A stretch of 64,000 nucleotides of DNA from Ochotona curzoniae (lineage: Eukaryota; Chordata; Mammalia; Lagomorpha; Ochotonidae), in assembly GCF_017591425.1 (NCBI RefSeq), contig NW_024465777.1, positions 6,076,001-6,140,000 of the forward strand. The letters run 5' to 3'. Made by a program: the position numbers and the translations under genes. The notes under the pieces were generated by a model, which was given only the letters and a program-made list of their open reading frames with translations, searched no databases and was not told where the DNA came from. Below, piece by piece: positions 35,261 to 44,354 of this stretch. Positions within the stretch are counted from its first letter, which is position 1; each line of letters starts with the position of its first letter.

Positions 35261-36128
35261 TTATTGAATGCAACAGTTGTTTCTATGACCATTGGAATCT
35301 TTGACGCGCAGCCGCATCTTAGGACGGTATTTTTCCAGATACAAAAGTTGCTTGCTGGGCCCGGCACGGTGGCGCAAGTGGTTAAAGGTCCTCGCCTTGC
35401 ACCCCCGGGATCCCATATGGGCGCCGGTTCTAATCCTGGCAGCCCCGCTTCCCTTCCAGCTCCCTGCCTGTGGTCCGGGAAAGCAGTCGAGGACAGCCCA
35501 AAGCTTTGGGAACCTGCACCCGTGTGGGAGACCCGGAAGAGGCTCCTGGCTTCGGATCGGCATAGTATCGGCCCGTTGCGCTCACTTGGGGAGTGAATCA
35601 TCGGACGGAAGATCTTCCTCTCTGTCTCTCCTCTCTGTATATCCGCCTTTCCAATGAAAAAATAATAAAAATAAATCTTAAAAAAAAAAAAAGTTGCTTG
35701 CTGTTAAAAGCTCCACGCCGCTTTTGTCTTATGAACTGTACTGCATCTTCACACTTCATTCCACCTTCAATCAATGCTAACGCAACAAGCACGGGAGCTC
35801 TTCCAAGGCCTGCAACACAATGAACAGCAATACAACAACCAGGTTCTTCACGAAATTTAATCTTCACAAGACTTAACCAGTCATCAACAATCTGATTGGA
35901 CGGCGGTGCACCATCATCAAAAGGCCAATCAAGAACATGGATGCCTTCTTTTTCCACAAGAGTAGTGTCATAAGTCGCTTCACACACTCGTACGATTGTG
36001 GTAACTCCATATTTCTAAAGTTCCTCAATGAATTTGTTCAATGTTGCATTGGTTGGATTATGTGTAATAAGAAATCTCATGTTGTTGTATGTGACTTCCA
36101 CAGGAGCAGGACGGTTCATTCGAGCCAT
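35261..36128 (-). pseudogene. PTP4A1: PTP4A1 (PRL-1) processed pseudogene, coding region interrupted by a stop and a SINE
   Basis: Read on the - strand, the coding region starts at ATG 36128-36126 and ends at TAA 35263-35261. Removing the SINE and its duplicated target (35357-35702) leaves 522 bases, exactly 174 codons, the length of PTP4A1 (173 aa plus stop). There are no introns, which marks it as a retrocopy. It keeps the start ([12 protein letters not shown]), the dual-specificity phosphatase loop [11 protein letters not shown] (C-x5-R), the polybasic tail and the prenylation box CCIQ. Lesions are TAG at codon 38 (36017-36015) in place of Lys in EELKKYG, a Tyr-to-Cys change in GGMKCEDAV, and the SINE between QL and LYLEK. 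PRL-1 is a farnesylated tyrosine phosphatase that binds CNNM magnesium transporters; this copy cannot make it. The residues around the SINE match PTP4A1 better than PTP4A2 ([18 protein letters not shown]). Confidence 0.95.
35357..35690 (+). mobile_element. C-SINE, young subfamily, inside PTP4A1 retrocopy
   Basis: Sense on +, antisense to the pseudogene. Head GGGCCCGGCACGGTGGCGC. Flanked by the 14-base duplication AAAAGTTGCTTGCT at 35343-35356 and 35689-35702. Carries the young-subfamily deletion (GGAAGAGGCTCCTGGC). Confidence 0.97.
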
Positions 36129-36484
36129 GTTAATTTACTTAAAAAAAAACACTTACTAGGGTATTGAAATTAAAAAAAAAAAAAACCTGAATACAGAAAT
36201 TCCGTAAAGAAACTGAAGTGTACTTCACTATCCTCCACTTGCGATTCTCAGTGCTTTGAGTATGAAGTTGGAAGTAATGGGAAATGAAATGAACCTCCTA
36301 ACAAGAAGCAGCAATTCTTCAATCCAGTGATACTGAGGCAACAGGAAGGAAGTGCACTGAGGTCTACCCCAACCAGGTCAGAACTCTTCTAAAATGCTCT
36401 GTGGATTTCAATTCAATCCTTCTGTGTCCAAGTTAACCACTTCTACTGGGACTTCTTGGTGGAGCAGTATTGAATTTTTACAGT

Positions 36485-36598
36485 TCACTTGTCTGCATAG
36501 AGGTCGTGCTGTGCCTGGCAGTAATCTCCACTGCCCTTCAGAAACTCCATAAATGTGTGGCCAAGAACACCACAGAACTGAGGAATATGTTTACTCAT
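36485..36598 (-). pseudogene. Upstream ORF of PRL-1 mRNA retained in the retrocopy (37 codons)
   Basis: On the - strand, ATG at 36598-36596 opens a 37-codon frame beginning MSKHIPQFCGVLGHTF and ending HDLYADK before a stop. It lies about 360 bases upstream of the pseudogene start. PRL mRNAs are known to carry a magnesium-sensitive upstream ORF that represses translation of the phosphatase. I infer that this is the copied uORF. The frame is also open further upstream (to 36691), but that part is GC-rich 5'UTR. Confidence 0.55.
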
Positions 36599-36771
36599 TG
36601 AAGATTGTGGCCTAATCATACAGCCGGTCCCGAGGCGGCGGCAACACAGGCGGCAGCGGTGGATGCAGGGCAGGCGGCGGGGGCACCACACTCTACCATG
36701 CAGTGAGCGGCTCCGACAAGACGAGGTCGCTGAGCCGGCCCGCAGCCCAGAGAGCCAATGCGTGCGCAGAG

Positions 36772-37109
36772 GCCTTTTTTTTTTTTTTTAAGATTTATTT
36801 ATTTTTATTGCAAAGTCAGATATACAGAGAAGAGGAAAGACAGAGAGGAAGATCTTCCATCCAATGATTCACTCCCCAAGCGGCTGCAACAGTCAGTGCT
36901 GTGCCAGTCTGGAGCCAGGAGCCAGGAACTTCCTCCAGGACTCCCACGCAGGTGCAGGGTCCCAAGCCTTTGGGCCGTCCTCAACTGCTTTCCCAGGCTA
37001 CAAGCAGGGAGCTGGAAGGGAAGTGGAGCTGCCAGGATTAGAACCTGCGTCCATATGGGATCCTCGTGTGTTCAGGGTGATGACTTTACTGCGTTATCAC
37101 CCCGGGCCC
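36772..37109 (-). mobile_element. C-SINE, full length, joined to the 5' end of the PTP4A1 retrocopy
   Basis: Reverse on +, so in the same sense as the retrocopy. Its A-tail (T-run 36774-36790) abuts the PTP4A1 5'UTR. Its head (CCCGGGCCC) abuts the right-hand CTTCATGGGACTT. I see no target duplication of its own. Confidence 0.93.
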
Positions 37110-37123
37110 CTTCATGGGACTTC

Positions 37124-37452
37124 TTTTTTCTTTTTTTTTAAAGATTTATTTTATTTTTATTGGAAAGGCGGATATACAGAGAGGAGAGACAGAGAGGAAG
37201 GTCTTCCGTCTGATGAGTAAATCCCCAAGTGAGCGCAATGGCCGATGCTATGCCGATCCGAAGCCAGGAGCCTCTTCTGGGTCTCCCACGCGGGTACAGG
37301 GTCCCAAAGCCTTGGGCCGTCCTCGACTGCTCTCCCGGGCCACAGGCAGGGAGCTGGAAGGGAAGCGGGGCTGCCAGGATAGAACCGGCACCCATATGGG
37401 ATCCCGGGCGTGCAAGGCGAGGACCTTAACCACTGCGCCACTGCGCCGGGCC
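37124..37452 (-). mobile_element. C-SINE, young subfamily
   Basis: Reverse and near consensus. Flanked by CATGGGACTTC at 37113-37123 and 37453-37463. It therefore landed in the right-hand target duplication of the PTP4A1 retrocopy and is younger than it. Confidence 0.96.
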
Positions 37453-37593
37453 CATGGGACTTCTAAAATGCAGTCCCCACCAGTCTCCCCATCTCTCCTA
37501 CCTTGTGGCCCCCTAGGGTTACTAAAATGCAAACATGAACAGGGCAATCTGCTACTTACTGTGCGAAAGTTGAACGCAAGAAATTTTAAAATA

Positions 37594-37912
37594 TTGGGCC
37601 TGGCACCTTGGCCTAGCAGCTGAAGTCCTCTCCTTGAACGTGCCGGGATCCCATATTGGGCACCGGTTCTAATCCCAGCAGCCCTGCTTCACATCCAGCT
37701 TCCAGCTTGTTGGCCTGGGAAAGCAGTCGAGGATGGCCAAAAGCATTGGGACCCTGCACCTGAGTGGGAGATCTTGAGGAGGACATTCCTGGCTCCTGGC
37801 TTTGGATCAGCTCAGCACCGGCCGTTGCAATCACTTGAGGAGTGGATCATTGGATGAATTGTCCTCTCTGTATAACTAGCTTTGTAAAATAAATAAATAA
37901 ATAAATGAAAAT
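37594..37912 (+). mobile_element. C-SINE
   Basis: Sense, head GGGCCTGGCACCTTGGCC, tail (AAAT)n at 37887-37907. CT-rich part shortened. Confidence 0.92.
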
Positions 37913-37977
37913 ATTAGTGCATATCAAAATAATTCCATTACATGTTCATAGTGATAGTACACATATTTTAATTTTCT

Positions 37978-38303
37978 TTTTTTTAATTTTTATTTTTATT
38001 GGAATGGCAAATTTATAGAGAGAAGGAGAGACAGGGAAAAGATCATCTGCCCACTGATTCACTCCCCAAGCAACCACAACGGCTAAAACTGAGCTGATTC
38101 AAAGCCAGGAGCCAGGAGCCTCCTCCAGGTCTCCCGTACAAGTGCAGGTCCCAAGGCTTTGGGTCGTCCTTGACTGCTTTCCCAGGCCACAAGCAGGGAG
38201 CTAGAAGGGAGGTGGGGCTGCCAGGGTTAGAACCAGCGCCCGTATGGGATCCCAGTACGTTCAAGATGAGGACTTAAGCCACTAGACTACGGTGCCAGGC
38301 CCT
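37978..38303 (-). mobile_element. C-SINE, full length
   Basis: Reverse. Head CTACGGTGCCAGGCCC. Confidence 0.93.
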
Positions 38304-38578
38304 GTTTTCATCTTATACGAAAGGTGAAGTGACAGACAAATGCGGAGAGATCTGTGTGCTGCTTTACTCCTCAAATGCCTGCGGCAGCCAGGGCTAAGCC
38401 GGGCCCACAGCAGGAACCAACACCATGGAGGTACCTGCATCCCATGTCCTTAGCTGTCACCTGCTGCCTCCCAGTGTCATGAGCAGGAAGCTGGACTGAT
38501 GCCAAGCAACCAGGATTGGTCCCGAAAGTTCTATGAGATCATAGTCAGCAACTTGACCACTGTACTACACAGCCATCT
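38304..38578 (-). mobile_element. C-SINE, old
   Basis: Reverse and diverged (CTGCTTTACTCCTCAAATGCC, CATGAGCAGGAAGCTGGAC). Joined to the previous copy. Confidence 0.65.
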
Positions 38579-38746
38579 CAGTTCATGTATTTTTATGCAC
38601 AAACTATTTTCCCATAATAATGCGCAAGAACAGCAATGTTAGAATTCTTGCACATGTGTTCTGCATCTGGTTTCATAGAAGTCAGTTGTCCTGTGTGTTC
38701 AACCAGTTTAGGGGTGGTGAGGAGGTTTGGTTTTAAAGTTTGTGCA

Positions 38747-39055
38747 GGGCCGGGCACAGTAGCCTAGTGGTTAAAGTCCTAACCTTGCAAGTGCCGGGAT
38801 CCCACATGGGCATCAGTTCTAATCCCGGTGGCCCCACTTCTCATCCAGCTCCCTGCTTGTGGCCTGGGAAAGCAGTCCAGGACAGCCCAAAGCTTTGGGA
38901 TCCTGTACCCGTGTGGGAGACCAGGAAAGAAGTTCTTGGCTGCTGGCTTTGGATAGGCACAGCACCAGCCATTGCAGTCATTTGTGGAGTGAATCATTGG
39001 ATGGAAGATCTTCCTGTCTCTCTTCCTCTCTCTATATAAAGAGAATAAAAAAGTT
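38747..39055 (+). mobile_element. C-SINE, full length
   Basis: Sense, head GGGCCGGGCACAGTAGCC. AAGTTTGTGCA precedes it and AAGTTTGTGCA follows at 39051, a clear target duplication. Confidence 0.95.
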
Positions 39056-39894
39056 TGTGCAAAAAACGCACAGAGCTAAAAAAACCAAAATAAACCAAAA
39101 AACACACCAATGCCATTCCTTCCAGTCAAATGTTACTCTATGAAAAGCGCTACTTCAGCTCACCACTCCATCCCCCGTCAGTGAGCCAGGTGCCCATGTC
39201 ATGCCTGCCTTTATCCCATAAAATACTAAGGCGATACTTGGAAGCTGAGGCTTTATAAGCTGCATATGTTTGCTCCCAGGCAGGAGTGTGGTTAGCCAGG
39301 GAGAGCTGGTCAGGACGCAGACTTCCCCGAGGGGGTGCTTGGCTCAGACCCTGCGCTCCACGCGGGATCCGGGGGGGACAGGAGCGGTGGCTGTGTCCCT
39401 GGCCCCATGCTGAAGACCCGGGGACCTGTTCTGGTTCCTGGCTTCACCAGCCCGGTGTAGGGGGTTCTGCGGGAAGTGAACCAAAGCAGGGCAGACTGAA
39501 TATTTTTTAGAACCGATTTCGTGACTGAAAAGAATGCCTTTCGCTATAGTAATGATATAAGGGGATTCAATGAGGAGGAGGGGCTAAGGGAAATCCAAGG
39601 GCCTACGGAACTGTATCATAAAATAATAATAAAAAGAAGTAGGATTTTTTAAAAATGCCTTTCAGGACAGCTTGGGCCGCTGACCCCTGATTTGAGCCAA
39701 CGCACGGGTTTTGCCCACCGAAGTTTATTAACCAACCGGAGGCTTTCAAATCTTAACGAATTCGACTACCGTAGATGTCGTCCCTTTTTGTACTAAATTT
39801 TTTATTTTGGCTTCACTCCCGTATCACCGCTAAACGTTTTCTGGCCAGCTTCTCGGATTACCAACTCCTGTACTCGTTTGCTGGACTCCCGCCC
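39056..39894. other. Intergenic, upstream of SNHG3
   Basis: 39290-39500 may be a very old SINE (GTCAGGACGCAGACTTCC, CTTGGCTCAGACCCTGC), but I am not sure. The rest is unique. Confidence 0.4.
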
Positions 39895-40058
39895 CAGGAC
39901 GACCCGCCCACGGAAAACGGAGCGGAAGACGCCATTTGCGGCGCTCGGCGACTCGCCCATTCCGCGAGCGCGCATGCGGCTGCGCAGGCGCACCAGGCAT
40001 TGCGTAACGTCCGGGCGTTTCCTACGGTATAAATGAGGACTCCTCGCTGGCCCTCGGT
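39895..40058 (+). promoter_or_regulatory. SNHG3: SNHG3 promoter
   Basis: Short GC-rich promoter just upstream of the TOP start. Visible sites: ETS-like GCGGAAGAC at 39922-39930, YY1-like GCCATTT at 39931-39937, two NRF1-like palindromes (GCGCATGCG at 39970-39978 and TGCGCAGGCGCA at 39981-39992), a CRE-like TAACGTC around 40005-40011, and TATAAA at 40028-40033. The TATA box is 31 bases before the C of CTTTC at 40059, the usual distance. Site assignments are by eye. Confidence 0.75.
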
Positions 40059-40482
40059 CTTTCGGCGGGATCGTCTAGCTGCTATGGTTCGTTCCTGGTG
40101 AGTGTTCCTGGCTCATGGCCCCCGTCGGCTGGCAGCCTTAGCCACGAGCCGCGTCCCTGGCGGGCTGCTGCTCCCACCGTCGGTTCCAGGCTGCTTTCTG
40201 CGGGCGCGTTGTTCGGGCAGGTGGCGTCCACGAGACCTGCAGTCTCCTTGCTCCAGATCGGGGCAGCGGAGGCCCATCGGACGGCGGCCGGGTTGCTTGC
40301 GCTGCGGAGCAGTTCTGACCCGTCCAGATTTTCAGGGGAAGCTTTGAGGGGAAACGCGGGCTGCGTTCCGGTTACCGGGGAGGTGCTGAAATTCGGGCGT
40401 CAGGTTCTGGAGTCACCAGCATGCACACGGCCGGGCTGGCGAGCGCTGGCCTGCACGTGCAGAGCTACCTGGCGCCGGTTGT

Positions 40483-40686
40483 CCCAACGTGGACATCCCG
40501 GGAGGTCACTCTCCCCGGGCCCTGTCCTGGTGGCACATGGGAGCTGAGGGCTCTGCCCTGTGACGTACAGTCCCCTTCCACGACGTTGGAGAGAAAGCCG
40601 GGCCTCGGGTCTGCGCCTGCATATTCCTACAGCTTCCCAGAGTCCATGGACCATGACTGGGGAGACAAACCATGCAGGAAACACGT
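40483..40686 (+). ncRNA. SNORA73A: SNORA73A (U17a) box H/ACA small nucleolar RNA
   Basis: In SNHG3 intron 1. Terminal stem CCAACG (40484-40489) pairs with CGTTGG (40584-40589). The H box AGAGAA (ANANNA) is at 40590-40595 and the ACA box at 40681-40683, with the mature end about three bases later. Length is about 204 nt, as for U17/E1 of other mammals. U17 does not guide pseudouridylation; it is needed for early cleavages that release 18S rRNA. It lies 75 bases upstream of the exon 2 acceptor. The ORF through it is a by-product of its composition. Confidence 0.95.
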
Positions 40687-40973
40687 TCAAAAACGGTCCG
40701 TGTACCGCTAACTGCCTCCTGTGTTTGACTGCTTTGACGAGTTGCTTTCTTCTTACAGAACTTGCATTTGACTGCAGCAGCGTTTGTGGGGTAAGTTAAA
40801 TTTGAGGCATTATTTGTCGTTTTTTTACTGTCATAAGCTATCTAGCTGCTCTCTAAAGCTAGACCATGTGTGCCCTTGGCCATAGTTTCTAAAGACCAAT
40901 AAATCTTGAAATAGTGATGCTTTGTGGAGTTCTTTGTAGCTGCTAACAACCCTGAGGCTTTTCCGTGGGACAT

Positions 40974-41177
40974 CCCAACGTGGACATCCCGGGAGGTCAC
41001 TCTCCCCGGGCCCTGTCCTGGTGGCACATGGGAGCTGAGGGCTCTGCCCTGTGACGTACAGTCCCCTTCCACGACGTTGGAGAGAAAGCCGGGCCTCGGG
41101 TCTGCGCCTGCATATTCCTACAGCTTCCCAGAGTCCATGGACCGTGACTGGGGAGATAAACCATGCAGGAAACAGCT
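40974..41177 (+). ncRNA. SNORA73B: SNORA73B (U17b) box H/ACA small nucleolar RNA
   Basis: In SNHG3 intron 2. It has the same stem (CCAACG at 40975-40980), H box AGAGAA at 41081-41086 and ACA at 41172-41174. It differs from the intron 1 copy at only two positions that I can find (A to G in GGACCATGACT, C to T in GGAGACAAACC). Outside the mature RNA the introns are unrelated. The gap from the ACA box to the exon 3 acceptor end is 77 bases. Which copy is called A or B here is by order. Confidence 0.95.
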
Positions 41178-41825
41178 CTCTGCTCGCTGCTGGGGCACCT
41201 GCTCACGAGGAAATCGTGGTTGACTCTGATCTTAACGCTTCTCTTTTTCAGGAGAGCAAAGGAGCCAAGTGTGGTGTTTGGACATCGATGGTGGTAAATG
41301 CTATTGGAGATTTATAATTTCATGTCTGACTGGATGTTATTTAAAATGGTTCTAGATATTACAATGTAACTACATGCTGCTGGTTCCTGCAGCCTGGTTC
41401 TGAGCTGAAAACCACAGGCGGAACGAGGTGTCTTAGGCTTATTCCAGCAGGGCAGGAACAGGACAAGGTGGATGGGAGGAGGGCCTTTTTGTGAGCCTGC
41501 AATGTGAGGGCTGGTGGGACTGCTTCCTGCAGGTGAATGCCTGGGGATCACCGGTGAGTGGATGGGTTGGGAGAATGGGCCACATGCTGGGTTACATCCA
41601 ATTGGTGGATGGCTAGGCCAGCGTGAGTTTTGTGAACTGAGAAAGAATGGCACCAGGCAGGGGGCTGTCTGTGATGACCTTCAAATCGCTCCTCATACTA
41701 GACACATTTCTGCAAATATCTATAGTTCATCAGAGATGTATTTATTGTGAATTTCAATAAAGGTGGTTTCTGTTTGTGAAAATGTCTGTTATTTGAAAGG
41801 CAAAATAAAGGCGTTTTCATATCTG

Positions 41826-42690
41826 GTTTTTTCATGAGGACAAGTTGCTGTGGTGGCCTCCAACCTGGTAGTCCTTCAGCCCCTGCTACACATCTCTGTC
41901 TCAGCTCCGCTGTACTGCCCCAGGCGACAGGGGCTTCAGAACTGCAGGCCTAGGGGTCAGTTTCCACAGTAGTGCTGTCTGCTGGCAGATAGGCTCAGTG
42001 GTTTCATCCATTGATGTGCATGGGTGAGTCACAATGGCTCTCTTGAACCTGTGTGGCTCCCAGCATTAAAAGTCAGAAGCTTTGGAGGATGGCAGCCAGC
42101 AGGGAACCATCTAGAAGGTAAAACCTTAACTACTGAACAGCTGCTAGTGAGTGTTTGAGTTGGTTCACTTTTCTGTAGGCAGTTAAGGGAACTGGAAAGG
42201 GGAAGCACCTCCTGAGAGCCAGGAGATGGGGTGACTCAAAGGGGAGGGTCTTTGGGTTTTACTCCACTGAGCCCTCCTTGTTGGGCGGGAATCTAAGTAA
42301 GATGTTACTCATTGGTGGCCTCTTCAGCAGTTAGTGTGGCCAAAACTTCAGACCTGGGTGGTTTCAGGCCAGCCCCCTCTTGGGATATCCTGCATCCTTT
42401 TCTGTATCGGTTACATGGTGTTGATGTGTTAGTGCTGTTCAAACAGGGTGTCATTCTGGTAAGGCTCCTGGAGGTGTGGGATGCACAAAGTGATAGCCTA
42501 GGTTTGCCTGCTCAAGGACTCTTGCATCCTGGACCCCTGGCAAAGTCTTAGTTGAGTCATGAACACCGGGAAACTTGCACACAAGCTTTTCTGGGAAAAA
42601 CAGCTCCCGAGAGGAAGCCAGGAGATGGGGTGAGGGACACCAGATTAATCATTTCACTTATAAGAGGAAAGGTCCAGTGATTCCCTAGTT
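41826..42690. other. Intergenic, SNHG3 to RCC1
   Basis: No SINE. The phrase GCCAGGAGATGGGGTGA occurs at about 42221 and again at about 42618. No family recognised. Confidence 0.45.
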
Positions 42691-42699
42691 ATCCATAAC

Positions 42700-42850
42700 G
42701 GATGGTGCGGAGTCATTCCGGAGGCAGGAGCTCTTCCAGGTCTCATGTGGGTGTAGGACCCCAAGGCTTTGGGCTGCTTTCACAGGCCGCAAGCAGGAAG
42801 CTATGCGATCTTGTGCAAAGTGCTGGACCCATTTCAGTTTTGCCATACCC
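42700..42850 (-). mobile_element. C-SINE fragment, old
   Basis: Reverse; the middle part only (GGAGCTCTTCCAGGTCTC, CCCCAAGGCTTTGGGC, CCGCAAGCAGGAAGC). Confidence 0.6.
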
Positions 42851-43360
42851 CAGGAAAGCATCTGTAAGGGGATTTAGGCGGAGAACTGTTAACCACAGCA
42901 GTAGATGGCCCACATGTTGGTACTGTACTGGAAGTGGGTGGAACATCTCCAGTGGGTTGTACCATGGGAGAGCTACATAGGATCCCTGCCACTTCCCAGT
43001 GTGGAGCAAGGGTGTGAAGCTCAGTTACCGCCCAGGTCCCCAACTGGCAGTGAGGCCTGCACACGGACGCGGGCATCCTGTTCTTCGGGACCAGGCTGGG
43101 CTCCTTTCCTACCACACTGCAGTTCTGTGTCACTGAACGTTCCAATGTACAGGAGTGCCAGGGTTTGTGTATGTGTTGCAAGCACTGGGCAGCAAAAATA
43201 GGCTGTTCCCATTGCTGAGTAAAATTAAGCAAGGTCTACAGGTTGGAAACTTGGGCTCATAGCACCCTGCATATATCAACTAGGCTCTTGGGAGCTTCAG
43301 CATGCAGATAATTATGCAGGTGTTTGAGTCCTGATACCATCGCTTATGGGTTAAAGAGCA
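42851..43360. other. Intergenic unique sequence
   Basis: Open frames on both strands without recognisable products. No repeat identified. Confidence 0.4.
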
Positions 43361-43625
43361 GGTGCTGTGGCACAGCAAGTTAAACCACCACTTGTAACGT
43401 TTTTTGCCACCACCTTCTGGCGAATGAATCTTGAGGGAAGCAGATAATTCCTTTGAGTCCCTGCCACCATAGCACCCTGAGCCAGTTGTTAGGCACACAG
43501 TGCTGTGATTGGTGTGACTGCCCTCCATGATAATGGAGGGTCCCAAGGCTTTGGACCATTCTCTACTGCTTTCCCAGGTCCCAAGCAGGGAGCTGGAAGG
43601 GAAGTAGAGCAGCTGGGACCTCTGA
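43350..43625. mobile_element. C-SINE pieces in both orientations, rearranged
   Basis: GCAGGTGCTGTGGCACAGC (about 43359) is a sense head. GGTCCCAAGGCTTTGGACC to GGGAGCTGGAAGGGAAG (about 43538-43605) is the reverse middle. They are probably remnants of two copies. Confidence 0.5.
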
Positions 43626-44050
43626 GGGATGCTGGAGCTTTGGAGAGAGGGGAGGGAGAGTAGCTGATTAAGCCACAGGTTTTAATTTCTGAGCAAGCAA
43701 ACTTCTCAGTGAGAGGTAGGAGGGTGGTGCTTCAGACAAGAGCACCAATAGAAACATGAATAGGAAATGGATCAGAACCAATAGCAAGACTTGGAAAGAG
43801 TTTCCAGAGAACCCTCACATTGGCACAAAAGGTCGGTCCTGGGAGGGATCCAGATGGTGGGAAGACGGCAGAAGGCCGGGTCAGCTTGTCACATCCAAGA
43901 GGCCTAGGCCTGAAAGAGAGGCCTTGGGCCTTTCCACCAAGCAGGCAGTGGCCTGTGGTACCTGCCCAACTTCTTCCAACCTCATTTCTCCCTTTTGCCA
44001 ACCACCAAGAGGTTTCTACAAAAAACAAATAAGCTAATGGGCATTTTTTA
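43626..44050. other. Intergenic unique sequence
   Basis: Purine-rich, no repeat recognised. Confidence 0.4.
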
Positions 44051-44054
44051 AGGA

Positions 44055-44353
44055 TTTAAAATTTTTTTTTAATTTTTATTTTTATTGCAAAGTCAGATAT
44101 ACACAGAGGAGGAGAGACAGGAAACTCTTATGTCCATTGATTCACTCCCCAAGTGAGTGCAATGGCCAGTGCTGAGCCAATCTGAAGTCAGGAGCCAGGA
44201 GCTTCCTCCAGGACTCCCGCACTGCTGCTTTCCCAGACCACAAGCAGGGATGTGGATGGGAAGTGGAGCTGCCGGGATTAGAACCAGCGTCCATATGGGA
44301 ACCTGGCACATAAAAAGCGAGGACTTTAGCCGCTAGGCCACCATGCCGGGCCT
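44055..44353 (-). mobile_element. C-SINE
   Basis: Reverse. The middle is missing about 35 bases around GGACTCCCGCACTGCTGC. Head CACCATGCCGGGCC. Confidence 0.9.
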
Positions 44354-44354
44354 T

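Larger units (their letters stand above)
33981..36771 (-). pseudogene. PTP4A1: Full extent of the PTP4A1 retrocopy, including 5' and 3' UTR
   Basis: On the - strand it runs from a GC-rich 5'UTR (about 36771-36600, with GCC/CGG repeats), through about 470 more bases of 5'UTR, the broken coding region, and 1.27 kb of AT-rich 3'UTR with AATAAA near 34000. It ends in a poly(A) tract, seen as T-run 33979-33988 on +. The repeat CCTTCATGGGACTT at 33967-33980 is the target-site duplication on the 3' side. Its partner lies at 37109-37122, beyond the SINE at 36772-37108. Confidence 0.88.
40059..41825 (+). ncRNA. SNHG3: SNHG3 (U17 host gene), three-exon 5'TOP snoRNA host RNA
   Basis: Predicted exons: 40059-40097 (donor GTGAGT), 40759-40790 (acceptor TTCTTACAG, donor GTAAGT) and 41252 to about 41825 (acceptor CTTTTTCAG). 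Poly(A) signals AATAAA lie at 41756-41761 and 41804-41809. The first exon starts with CTTTC, a terminal oligopyrimidine start typical of snoRNA hosts. Each intron carries one SNORA73. This matches human U17HG, which has three exons with U17a and U17b in introns 1 and 2. The spliced RNA has no convincing coding frame. Position between PHACTR4 and RCC1 is the same as in human. Exon 3 length is inferred from the poly(A) signals. Confidence 0.9.

Noticed and set aside
35598..35987. 129-aa ORF with a phosphatase signature, as a possible active small phosphatase
   Set aside because: It ends in SINE sequence, lacks the N-terminal part and the prenylated tail, and belongs to a retrocopy with an upstream stop.
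40421..41223. Two homologous ORFs (about 96 and 99 aa) that look like a duplicated protein family
   Set aside because: The shared part is the SNORA73 RNA sequence; both are intronic snoRNA genes.
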